From Dichomitus squalens LYAD-421 SS1 (taxonomy: Eukaryota; Basidiomycota; Agaricomycetes; Polyporales; Polyporaceae), in contig NW_006766902.1 in NCBI RefSeq assembly GCF_000275845.1, positions 235,504 to 250,894 of the forward strand: a stretch of DNA of 15,391 nt. Direction: 5' to 3'. The position numbers and the translations under genes are program-made. The notes under the pieces are model-generated. The model saw only the letters and a list, made by a program, of their open reading frames with translations. It was not told the origin of the DNA and did not search any database. Each line of letters opens with the position of its first letter. Position 1 is the stretch's first letter. Shown here in pieces: positions 1 to 9,315 of the stretch.

Positions 1-1705
1 TTCGGCTGCTGAAAATACAAGCTTCTGCTTCGCGCACGATTGTAAGCGGTTTCGACTACAGTACCGCTGAGCGAACACCGGCTTACCTCGTGACAGTTCA
101 CGCTGAACAAGTCCAAGCTCTTGCTTGGCTACGTCGGCCCGGAGTGGAAACAACGCATCGTTGCGGAGCTCGACTCCTCGATGAACAAGTGGCTGTATAC
201 AGTGCCTCCCCATTGTGAGCACGTGCCATTCGCCCTCTCACTACACTTGTTGAATGAACTCCATTCATAGTACGCTGGGACCCGAACCGCGAAGACATCC
301 TCTTCTTCTACCAATCGGCGATCCTCTACACCAGCTACTATCAGCTCCAGATCTGCATTCATCGCCCATTCATTCCATCGCCCCGTCGGCGTGTTGACAA
401 TCCCCCGCTTCCTTCCATGACGATCTGCGTGAATGCAGCACGGGCGTGCGTTCGCGTGCTCCATGCCCAGCACAAACGCATGATGGCAGCGTCGGGCATC
501 ACAAGCTACACCTTCACCCCGTTCGAAATGCCGCTGTTCACAGTAGGAACCATGTTGGGTGTCTACCTCTGGTGTGGGGCGAGGGACGCGCAGGCCACTC
601 TGGAGGACATGGATATCTGTTTCAATATTCTCAAGGACTTCGAGGAGCAGTGAGTTCCTCGTGAGGCTCTATTTTTAGCGGCCGGCCGTCTGACCCTATC
701 CCCCTCTCCAGTAGCGTTGGTGCACGAAAGCTGAGGTATTCGTCCCAAATTCAGCATGCACAATCCTGTGCTTACCATCCCGCAGGGCCGTCCTTGAAGT
801 TATGGTCCCCTCTGCTTCCAGGTCACCCGGGGAAGGACCTCGTACAGCACCAGGCTCCAACCTTGCCAAGGAAGGCGCACAGACGATTGATGAGATTCTG
901 ACAGTTGCAATGAAGAGCCTCCGTATCTCTCCTCACACCACCTCGAGCTCTGACAGCTCCGGCACCCCCAGCACGCCCGCCAGTGCAGATCCCGCGCTCT
1001 CATCGGAAATGAATACACTCAGGTCCAATTCCTGCTCGGACCCCACTGGCATCAATCCCGAACAGGCGGCGAGCCTGAACGAGCTCGCGTACAACCTGTT
1101 CTCGGGATGTGACATGTGGGCACTCGAGTCCAACACGATCAATACGCCCTTCACGCAGGACAGGCTTCCGTCGCCGTTCTTTTCTGCTGGGACGGACGGT
1201 GACGGGACAGGGCCGTCGTTTGCGCCTCTTGCGGGACATCGACCAAGCCTTGCCCCGACACAAACGGACCCGACGTTAGCTATTCCGGCAGGCGCACCTT
1301 CACTGACGTCTGTGGATCTCGGATTTCTTGACTCGCTCTCAAGCATGTTTGACAGCATGCAGTACGCGCCTCCGACCTCTTCGACTCACGTACCTGCACC
1401 ATCAACGTCGGAGAATGCTGCTAGTTCCCATCCGCTGGACGCGTGCGCACCGACCGAAGCATCTACCTTTGCAAGTCTGGTAGCCGACCCTCCAGCTTGG
1501 CTCAGGGATGGGGATCAGGATCAAGATGCTGGGCTATGGCAATGGTGCACAGCGCCAGATGGCGAGCTGTAAGTGGAGAGAAACCATGTCTGACCATCAC
1601 ACGTGAAGGGACCTGACTAACTTTCGTATGCCCAGGTGGAGTCAATGGGAGGCTTATATTCACGATCAGGGAGGGGTACAAGACCCCGATTTTTTGGCCT
1701 CGTAG
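1..1705 (+). CDS. XlnR-like fungal transcription factor TF1, 3' part (5' end outside window)
   Basis: Likely a nuclear Zn2Cys6-type regulator; only the second half of the middle 'fungal_trans' region and the C-terminal tail lie here, about 470 residues. Exons I assign: 1-41, 97-214, 271-649, 712-735, 786-1568 and 1636-1705; all junctions are GT-AG and stay in frame to TAG at 1703-1705. Family landmarks are NKSKLLLGYVGPEW, AELDSSMNKWL and LRWDPNRED, then IHRPFIPSPRR and ICVNAARACV. The tail (exon 786-1568) is rich in Ser, Pro, Thr and Ala, as is usual for activation regions, and ends WSQWEAYIHDQGG. TF2 in this window is a relative with the same introns after SRTI, after the VP-x-H motif and on both sides of a 24-nt exon. 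The zinc cluster is not visible, so DNA binding is assumed from the family. The target genes are unknown. TF1 converges on TF2, with a HET remnant between them. Confidence 0.85.
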
Positions 1706-1874
1706 TCCAGGCCCTAGACCGCCTTTTCATTCTTCATGGACACGATTCTGAAGACTGCTACGCCTTACATTTCTGCTGAGTGTACCACTAGGACATCAGG
1801 CATGACAATCGGTCTGATTATAATCAAGACATCAGTTGTGATATCATCGGTGGTTTCAGGTCCAGCTACCTATG

Positions 1875-2577
1875 CTACGAGCCCACGTGTCGTTTGAATC
1901 TGCCTTTCTCCGAGCTCGACTCGGAGAAAGCGTGCTGCTTGACTTCGAGCGCGTCGCTTGCTGGATCAACGAGGAAAGTAAGACCTGGATCATCATATTC
2001 GCGGACCTCGACAAATAGATGCCAACGGTGTGTTGTGGCGTCCACGAGGTCGAGAGCGAGGTGAATTGTCAAACGGTCCACTGTATGTAGATGTCCTACA
2101 GCCCTAGGCGCCGTGTCTTGAGACGCTCGTGACACGCACGCACTGACTAGTTACCCCGGAGCTTGTGGTCGCCCTTGGACAGCTCGAGGAGGTGCAACCC
2201 GTCAGGGTCCTGCGTACTTTGCGGTTGCACCGTCACTTGGTATCCTTGAGTGCCATGACAGGGTTCACTCGGCCGGGGTCGTAACAGATCTCAGAGCTCT
2301 GATAGCAGAAACACAACGAGTTGGTCGCCTCGCACAGCTCCGAGCTACTCGCTCTGTCGATGTAGCACAGGTCAATCCAGATGTAAGGAATACCAGCCGA
2401 ATGCGGTATGATCACATAAGAATGAGCTAAGTTTGCCACAATCGGTCCAAAACGCCATAGGATTCCGACTTCGGCTTCAGGCTCGAGAGCGGGAAGAACG
2501 CCACGCATGAGTAGGAATCTGGTATGTAGCTTACGCATATCTATACAAGAGGTATTAGGACGGCTCCTGGTGTACAT
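1875..2577 (-). pseudogene. Remnant of a HET-domain (heterokaryon incompatibility-type) gene
   Basis: On the minus strand, 2577-2233 reads as an open frame containing IPYIWIDLCYIDRASSSEL followed by a tyrosine-containing stretch. This matches the core HET motif (WID-x2-CID, then a Ser/Glu-rich helix). The usual first HET block (a LSHxWG-type motif) is not present, and the frame stops soon after the core motif. Downstream, 2252-2152 (with DGLHLLELSKGDHKLRG) and 2135-1875 (with HRWHLFVEVREYDDPG) look like coding sequence and may be the C-terminal end of the same gene. They lie in shifted frames with stops between them, and I found no convincing set of introns. HET proteins act in fungal self/non-self recognition and cell death; this copy looks non-functional. 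The HET core is fairly secure. The assignment of the C-terminal pieces to the same gene is inference. Confidence 0.5.
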
Positions 2578-2611
2578 CGAATTAGATCCATTACTATAAT
2601 AGTCGATGGTC

Positions 2612-5600
2612 TTAAAACCCTTGAGGTGGGTTAGTGAACGTGTAGTTCATCCCACTTATGCTGTTAAGATACTCTCCCCAGTCGCCCCATCTTGAATATT
2701 GATCAGTGTGAGTGTTGTGCTAGGTAGTCAAGAAGTACTCACTCAAGCGACGCAGGCGCAGAAGACCACACCTCCGCCATATTATCCTCGAACATCATAG
2801 ACACATCAGTATCTGCATTGCTCCCAGCAGTAGCCGTCGACTGCTGTAGCCCTTGTGGATACATCTGTTGCCCGTTGGTTTCTGGAGGGGACGGAGCCGA
2901 CACAGACATCGCAGCTAGCAATTGACTATACTCTGCTAACGACATCTCAAATGTGGCGGGCCCGGAATTGTTTCCGTTCAAGGGTATCTGCTGAACTGAG
3001 CCACCTATACCGCCGTCAGATAGAGGAATGGTTGCGGAAGCGAGTTGCTCGTGCTGATGGGGGTCCGGGTAATACGTCAGCGGTTGCTGTTGCACGTATG
3101 AGGGAAGTTGAAGCTCGTGTGAAGTTCCATTGGCGAACGGAGAGCTAAATCCGTAGTGGAACGGGACCCTTCCCAAATCTTCCGTACGGAGCGGAAGTTC
3201 GAAGGACATGTCCATGGGCGCGGCACTGTTCGTAGCAGGGTTCGAAGCTAGGGTGGGCGCGGAGTTGGAAGGCGATGACGTTGCAGGTGAAGTAGCGGTT
3301 ATCGGCGGCTTGGAGTAGTAATATGGGGAGAGACCAGTTCTGCGAGCGTCGTCCGCCTTATGTAGAGCAGGAGCATTGGCACGAATTTTCGTGTCTCTGG
3401 GAGCTTGCACCGCGTCGTTGGCGAATATTGTCCCAATAAGGTTACCGATGTCAGGCTTCCCGACCGCAGTAAAGTGAGATCCCCCGGGGGGAGGAAACTC
3501 TCCTATAGAGATGAGTCCATTGAGAACACCCCTATTGGACATGAAATTGAGCAACACGACGACGAGTAGTTTGAATAGGTTACGTACCGTAACCTACGTG
3601 CTCCATAGGTGCTAGTGAGAAAGGTTGCTGAGCTTGTGACGGCTCGAAGGCAAGTGAGGACCTACTGCCGCTCCAGATGTTTCAACATCTGCATGCACTT
3701 GTGCACGTCTGTCATGGTCTTCTCATTGGACAGACCCGACCGCTTCCCACCCCACAGATTCAATAGCAGCACAAGACCGGAGGTAAACAGAGGCAGCTAC
3801 GTACGGCTGTCAGCGAGGCCTCAGATATGTACAAAGCGTAGCCCTTACTCGATTTAGTACCAAAGGCTTGCCAGACTTCTGGAACTGGGTGTCCATCACG
3901 TGTATCGCAGAACGAGCCGCGTTCGTGCAAATCGTCAGCGAGGGGAACGGTAGTCGGCTACTCTTGTTCGGTTGAATGAAAGGGCGGTGTATGCAAATCT
4001 GCATCAGGTAATAATTGGCGTATAACGTGCATGACTGGTTCAGGAAGAATTCGTCCTGGCGATTTGGATCCCATTTCACTATCGAGAACCGTAGCGTCGA
4101 TGAGCAGTCAGGACACAGAGCGAGTATTGACGAACGCACGATGTTCGGGAACGGTGTCGAGCCATTTGTTAAGTGCAGAGTCTAGCTCCGCGACTGTCCG
4201 CTGTTCCCATTCCGGTCCGACATAACCAAGCGTCTGCTTGGACTTGTTGATTGAGTACTGTAGCATTGAAAATGTCAACGCCATTCGATTTGCTTGTAGG
4301 AACTGTCCGCATACAATAGTCCGCGAGGCGTAAGCAAGGATCCTTTGCAAACGAATGATGCAGTTTGCGAAAGCGATCTTCGAAGGCTTCCCCTCTGGCT
4401 GCTTGAATGCTAGTGCTGCATCAGGATTCAGCCAGTATTCGTCGTCGACCTCTGTCATCAAGTCGAGATCGAAGCTTGCTCCAAGCATCAGCTAATCTCG
4501 TACATGTGATTGGGGGGAGGTGCTCACTCCTCATCGTGGAGCCCACAGGGACGACCCAAGCCGAAGCTCGCCATGCGATCCATAGTGATCAAGGCCCTAT
4601 TGACCTCGCAAGTGAGTCAACGTGGGCCTAGTACTGCTTGTGAACATACCACACGGCACGCCTCCACAACTCATCTTCTACGTTGGGAGTCGTTGCGTAC
4701 ATCTTCTTTCGATGAGCCCCAACATCTTGCGCCATTCGAAGACCGAGGCCAATGACCGTCCAGCTTCCTTGCGGCCGATTCGACGATGCGAGGAACGCCG
4801 CGGTGAGCTACAAATAGAGATAAACTGATGATAGAAGAGCACACAACTGAGTACCACGTACAGCGCATGCCTGGATGTCTTCCAACTTCGGCCGGGCAAG
4901 GATCGACCATCGCACTGTGTCCACCTGCATGAACCATTTCCAACCGGGCACATTGCCATCGTCCGTCTCCAACCGTGGATCGTCAACCCAGAGCGCACCG
5001 TTCGCGCAGACAAGGAGTACTACCGCTCCAAACAGCCCATCGCGAAGGTGTAGGCTATCCTCGATCTTGTTCTGGAGTGTCGGTTTGTGTAGGAGTGGAA
5101 GGTAGACGTTGACGTTCTCGAAGAAGCCGTCGACGACTTTGTCCATGAGATCAGGTTCCGGGAAGTCGCACATCAGCGGCCTCTCCTCCCTATCTTTTGG
5201 AGCCGTATTGAAAAACTAAGCGAAGGATTGGTGAGCCCAGCGCTAGCAGCCCGCTGCCAGAATACTTGCCGTGAAATCCGCAGGATTGTCTTTGAGATAC
5301 TGTTGTATGTCTTGCATGGGCTCACTTCTTGGGCGATCGGAGCGCGGGTACTTTTGCTTGATTATGCTCTGGAGGAACATCAAGTTGCTCGACTTTCCAT
5401 GATACCGCATTGCGCCTGTGTGAGCTGGGATTGTGATCCGCTTGAGACTCTCAAGGATATTCCTCTTGGCTTCACGCTCATCCTCGCTAGTGTCCAGTTC
5501 ATCCTCGTCGGCGGGAGATGGAGAGTCGACAGGCAACGGGGAAACACCCGCCACACTGATAGATGAACGCGGCGAGGGGCTCGCCTGGGTGAGCGCAGGT

Positions 5601-6805
5601 GCTATCCGCCAGTGTGCAGATTCCAGAGTGCCGTCAAAATCCTTCGGTATCTCGACATTGGGATGGAGCTGATGGTAAACGCGTAAATTACTATGATCAT
5701 AAGCAGATGGACACCCTCCGCACCTGGGCGAACAGCTTCTCCATGTTCTGCAGGCGGTTCTCGAGGATCTGAACATAGCTGGGGTACTCTATCAGCATCG
5801 CAAACCAAAGGCAGGGTGAAACAGCGAAAGAGCAGCAGGCGATGGCAATGGCCCTGCAGGGATTATGCAGCCTATGACCCAGGACAGCATGGAAGAATAC
5901 CCTGATAGAGGTTCGCCGAAGCCGACTGGGTAGGACGGGCACGGGTCGGCTCAGCCTGCCTTGGGTAACGGGGATTGGTCACAACTCAGTCAACCCCACC
6001 GTACCTCATTCACGGGTTACCTGACCATAGACCCGTACCCGACATACTCGGGTGCGGGGACTGTTCAACTCAAAACGCTCACGGGTAGACAGGCATCATA
6101 CTAAACGTCTAGCCTTGGCATACATCTGGGCGTCCCCCGATACTCCCGAATGTAAGTGTAGGTGCTGCGCAAACAGACACTGCCGGCGTCGCGTCATATT
6201 GTATTGTGATGAGCAGTACGCATGCCGAGACACGAGCTCCGCGCAGCGTTTGCTCGACGAGCTCAAAAAAAGACAGTCCGCGAAACCGGTGAAAACGATA
6301 CGCAGCATGCATCAGCCCGTCGAGATCGGTGAAGGCGTGCCATTCCCGGAGTTCCCGCTGGGGATTCTGAGGGCTGGAGTGCGCAACAGCCGGCACTGGC
6401 ACAGGGTCATGGATAGCTGGTCTCACCTTTTGCTGGGAGGACGCGTCTGCGATATGGATAAGAATATGGGATTACAGCTGAGACATACTGTGCACGTACA
6501 TTGATAGGCTCATAGGTGCACTCTAGATCTTGTTGAATGCACCGTGAGCAGCGATGGTCTGGCATCTCTGCCCCATTGCCTGGATTGGGGACCCTGTCTT
6601 TAGCTTATGGCAAACCGGACAGCTGGGATGAACTTACAACGTACTGCAGTCCGGTCGCCGTCAGCCCCCTATCAAGTCACAAAGAATAGACGTACTCACT
6701 CTTCTTGCGTCTGCAGTAGTCGCAAGCCCTCTGCTTCTTCTTCCGCTTCGCCTGCTCGGGTTCCGAGACGTGGGGCGGCGAGAGCTCCTCCTCCTGGGAT
6801 GACAT
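2612..6805 (-). CDS. XlnR-like Zn2Cys6 transcription factor TF2, complete, 16 exons
   Basis: Likely nuclear DNA-binding regulator, 915 aa. Exons (minus strand): 6805-6700, 6643-6638, 6579-6500, 6446-6427, 5778-5724, 5668-5266, 5193-4862, 4807-4650, 4596-4528, 4474-4315, 4257-4140, 4078-3861, 3796-3666, 3611-3588, 3531-2743, 2690-2612. They sum to 2748 nt with no in-frame stop before TAA at 2612-2614. The Zn2Cys6 cluster has Cys28, 31, 38, 48, 51 and 58 (spacing 2-6-9-2-6) behind a basic KRKKKQR stretch. A coiled-coil linker follows (YVQILENRLQNMEKLF, from residue 72), then an acidic Ser/Pro linker, the family motif RYHGKSS (178-184), and the fungal_trans domain from about residue 230 (CDFPEPDL, LPLLHKPT, RMAQDVGAH, GLGRPC, DDEYW, GYVGPEW, LKWDPNR, IHRPF). 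The tail is low-complexity and ends EWGDWGEYLNS. The fourth intron is 648 nt, while all others are 52-72 nt. The start is the first ATG before the cluster. The DNA target is unknown. Confidence 0.9.
5779..6426 (-). other. Exceptionally long intron (648 nt) of TF2
   Basis: The donor GTGAGA follows PPSK, and the acceptor TACCCCAG precedes the coiled-coil exon; joining them gives SKSYVQILENR, as expected for the family. The intron is roughly eleven times longer than its neighbours. It holds a strong hairpin (6032-6058) and CGGGT/ACCCG-rich sequence around 5930-6080, reminiscent of DNA-transposon ends. I could not define terminal repeats or a target duplication. Open frames inside it on both strands show no motif I recognise. 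Confidence 0.65.
6032..6058. repeat. Inverted-repeat hairpin in TF2 intron 4
   Basis: The arms CCCGTACCCGA (6032-6042) and TCGGGTGCGGG (6048-6058) pair at 10 of 11 positions around a 5-nt loop, CATAC. Nearby are further CACGGGT and CGGGT copies (about 5940 and 6090). It may be part of an inserted non-autonomous element. Confidence 0.6.
6638..6643 (-). other. Predicted 6-nt microexon inside the TF2 zinc cluster
   Basis: Exon 1 ends ...CGC AAG AAG A at 6700, followed by donor GTGAGT. An intron of 56 nt ends in CTGCAG. Six bases TACGTT follow, then donor GTAAGT, a 58-nt intron ending AATCCAG, and exon 3 from 6579 (GC AAT GGG). Joined, they read KK-I-R-C-NG and complete the six-cysteine spacing exactly. 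Every other acceptor I tried for exon 3 loses the third cysteine or the frame. Skipping the microexon would keep the frame but replace I-R-C by a single Ser. Confidence 0.8.
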
Positions 6806-7798
6806 AGGTGGCTCCTAAGCGCGCTGTGTCGACTACGGACGCGTTGGTGAAGCGTTATGACTGTAGAGTCGGTCCCGTGCGCTTCTAAGGCTTTGCAGCG
6901 AGATGGCCACGTAGGCTCAATCGATCACCGACAGGTGTAGGAGTGATGCTACCGTAGGATCGTGAACTGCCTCAGGCCAAGTTATAAGTGGGAGGAGGAA
7001 GAAGAGGAGGGCAGTCCAATATTGTCAATTCGGCCTCCTGCGACTACTATGTGAGCTCCGATGGATTCGGAAAGCGCAATGGGCGCTGGGCGCCGGTGCC
7101 ATTATGTAATAGTGATCTCGGGTTCAATCCGCTCTCCGTTCTTCGGAGTGCATATGCATATCCACAGTCATCTCGACACCTTTAACACGCATGCAACCAT
7201 ACAGAGGGATCCCCTTATACTGACGAATCCTGCCAGTGTCGACTTGAAATTCCGCAGCACTTCCAAACCAAAACGATATGGTCGAATACGAAAGTACTCG
7301 CGATGATCCCGAAATATTTCGTGTGAGGGCGATGAGCTGAGGTGGGTGTTGCAAACTTCGAGGAACGTCGTTCTAAAAAATCAGTCTTTGCCAACATAGC
7401 ATGCGTCATGTGCCCCAAGGTGAGGACAGCGAGAGAGAGAGAAGAGAGAGAAACAGACAAGACTGAAGAGGATGCCTGGTAATCTCTTGGCAAATTGGGA
7501 ACCGCCGAATGATGTACAGATTAAGTTAAATGATCTCCCATGGCAATATACTTACTGTCACAGGACTTGATCTTGCAAGGACAGGCGCATTCTACAAGTG
7601 CTACTCACCACACGATTCAACTGCCAGTGTTCGGGTGCAGCGTAAAGTTGGTCCCTTCTACTCGCAACCACCTTCTCCGAGGGATGTTGACTCTCGCTCG
7701 TCGGCCCGAGTGTGGGTATCATCGTATTGACTGATGGGGTTCAAACGCAGGCTACTCATACACCAAGGAGACGACGTCATTGCACACGACATATAAAT
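6806..7798. other. Intergenic region between TF2 start and xylanase 3' end
   Basis: It should hold the TF2 promoter and the xylanase 3' end. I see no clear TATA box for TF2, no tRNA, and no open frame with a recognisable motif. A purine-rich stretch (about 6989-7016) and a GA microsatellite are the only low-complexity parts. Confidence 0.6.
7431..7453. repeat. GA microsatellite
   Basis: Near-perfect GA dinucleotide run (GAGAGAGAGAGAAGAGAGAG, then AAA) in the TF2-xylanase intergenic region. A simple repeat with no evident function. Confidence 0.85.
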
Positions 7799-9248
7799 TC
7801 AGAAACCCGCCACGATCCCATCGAAAGCCGGCTTCCTAACCAAGTTCTGCAGGCATCACAGGAGTTAGTAGGCTACGTCTTCGCTCGGTACTAGCTTCAA
7901 GCTGACCTCATCCCAAGGGCATGCGCCACCCTGGCCCGCGAAGGCTCCAGGGACCCACGAGAACTGCGAGCGATCGACGTTAGCCTCAAGATCGCTCATC
8001 CTGCACGTCGGTGCACACGAACCTTGTCCGTGAAGTCCCACACCGTGATGCCGACACACTGAGGGACAGCCTGGCACGCAGAGATGACCGTCTGATAGTC
8101 GGCCTTCTGTTGTTCCAGAAGCGCCGCAGTTTCGGGGAGCGTCATCCGCACGTCCAGCTCGGTTATCGCGACCTCGACGCCGAGTGCGGCGAACTCGCGC
8201 ATGTTTTCTTCCAGAGTTGTGGGCACCTCTCCAACTATGAAGTGGCACTGGAGACCGACGCCGTCGATGGGCACTCCCTGAGACTTCAAAGATGTGATGA
8301 GATTCTTCATCGCGGTGGCCTTCACCCCTGTAATTGATCAGTTCGGCTTATAGTATATGTAGGGTAAGTGACAGACTCACCTGTTCCTTCGATGTTGAAA
8401 TCGTTGATATACACTTTTGCGTTAGGATCAGCAGCCTTGGCCGCGCGCAGGGCGATTGCGATGTAGTCCTCTCCTAGCGCGTTGAAAAAGACGTCCTGGC
8501 CGAAGGTGCCGTCGTCGTTGAAGGGTTCTGAAAAGTGCGTCAGTGCAGCATGGGGGGTTGGTATCTGCAGGGCCCTTTCTCACCATTTACCACATCCCAG
8601 CTGTCTGCGCTCGGTACGTCAGCATCACACTAGAGATAGCAATTTCTGGAGACATGACACACAACTGGCGATCGGTCAGCAAGCGTCCATCGAACAAGAA
8701 CGATGTCCCTTACACTTTGCCTTTGTAGTGTCCGACGAGCGTGCTGCAATGTGTCTCGATAATCGAAGTCACTTCGGCAGCAGTGAAGGTTCCAGATGTG
8801 ACCCAACTCGGAAGCTGCTCATGCCACACGCAATTGTGTCCTGGGTGCGTCAACACTCTCGATGCCATCTTCGTGCTCCGAGACCTCATTCAAGCCCACC
8901 TCGTAACAGTCGCCCATCGTTTGTCGCCAGAGCGGCGATCTGGTCTCCTTGGGTAAAGGTAAACACGCCTTGTTCGGGCTCGGTGGCATCCCACTTCATA
9001 CTGTTCGCCGCCGTGATCTGGCCGAACATCTGGGTGTTGTTCAGGATGGCAACGTAAGGCTGGTCCGTGAGCTCCGGATTGTCGGTCGCGGTTCCGAAAT
9101 AGAGCTTCCCTGCCGCCTTCGCGAGGGCGTGGAGCCCGGCAACATTCGCGGTCGAGGTAGGGAGGGCCGCCTCAACCGTCGGGCTTGCCGGTATCGCTAC
9201 GGTCGACAGGACCCATCCGAGCACAGCGAAGAAGGTAGAGATCTGCAT
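7799..9248 (-). CDS. Secreted GH10 endo-1,4-beta-xylanase, 8 exons
   Basis: Hydrolyses internal beta-1,4 bonds of xylan outside the cell. Exons (minus): 9248-8900, 8840-8714, 8664-8663, 8604-8584, 8527-8381, 8327-8023, 7963-7907, 7846-7799; total 1056 nt, 351 aa, TGA at 7799-7801. The N terminus [18 protein letters not shown] is a signal peptide. There is no CBM1 or linker, so this is a single catalytic domain. GH10 landmarks in order: [55 protein letters not shown] (acid/base Glu167), [17 protein letters not shown]-type [21 protein letters not shown] (nucleophile Glu272), [21 protein letters not shown], then [15 protein letters not shown]. The second region between exons is 113 nt and gives the canonical sequence only if a 2-nt exon is included. 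The codon for Glu167 is itself split by an intron. The gene lies about 1 kb upstream of TF2 on the same strand. Confidence 0.93.
8663..8664 (-). other. Predicted 2-nt microexon (TT) in the GH10 gene
   Basis: Exon 2 ends AAA GT at 8714, followed by donor GTAAGG. The first intron (8713-8665, 49 nt) has CTGAC near its end and finishes in CGCCAG. Two bases TT follow, then a second intron (8662-8605, 58 nt) with donor GTGTGT, another CTGAC and acceptor GCGCAG. Joined, GT-TT-AC-AGC reads V-Y-S and restores the GH10 stretch GKVYSWDVVNEP. Without TT, use of the same acceptor shifts the frame. The acceptor 4 nt further on (ACAG) keeps the frame but deletes Tyr-Ser. Confidence 0.65.
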
Positions 9249-9309
9249 GACAAGGGGGGCACAACGGACTGATGCTCACGAATACGTCGTCTTAGCTTCG
9301 CCCTTGCCC

Positions 9310-9315
9310 TTTATC
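9310..9315 (-). promoter_or_regulatory. Possible TATA-like element of the xylanase
   Basis: GATAAA on the minus strand, about 62-67 nt upstream of the xylanase ATG, at a plausible distance for a TATA-like box with a short leader. A weak consensus match. Confidence 0.3.

Noticed and set aside
6052..6504. 150-codon plus-strand open frame and overlapping minus-strand frame 6109-6426
   Set aside because: They lie across TF2 intron 4 and zinc-cluster exons, show no motif, and the family-consistent splice (PPSK-SYVQILENR) removes the region.
7110..7140. tRNA-like T-loop GGTTCAATCC
   Set aside because: The flanking bases do not form a five-pair T stem and no acceptor or anticodon arm fits upstream.
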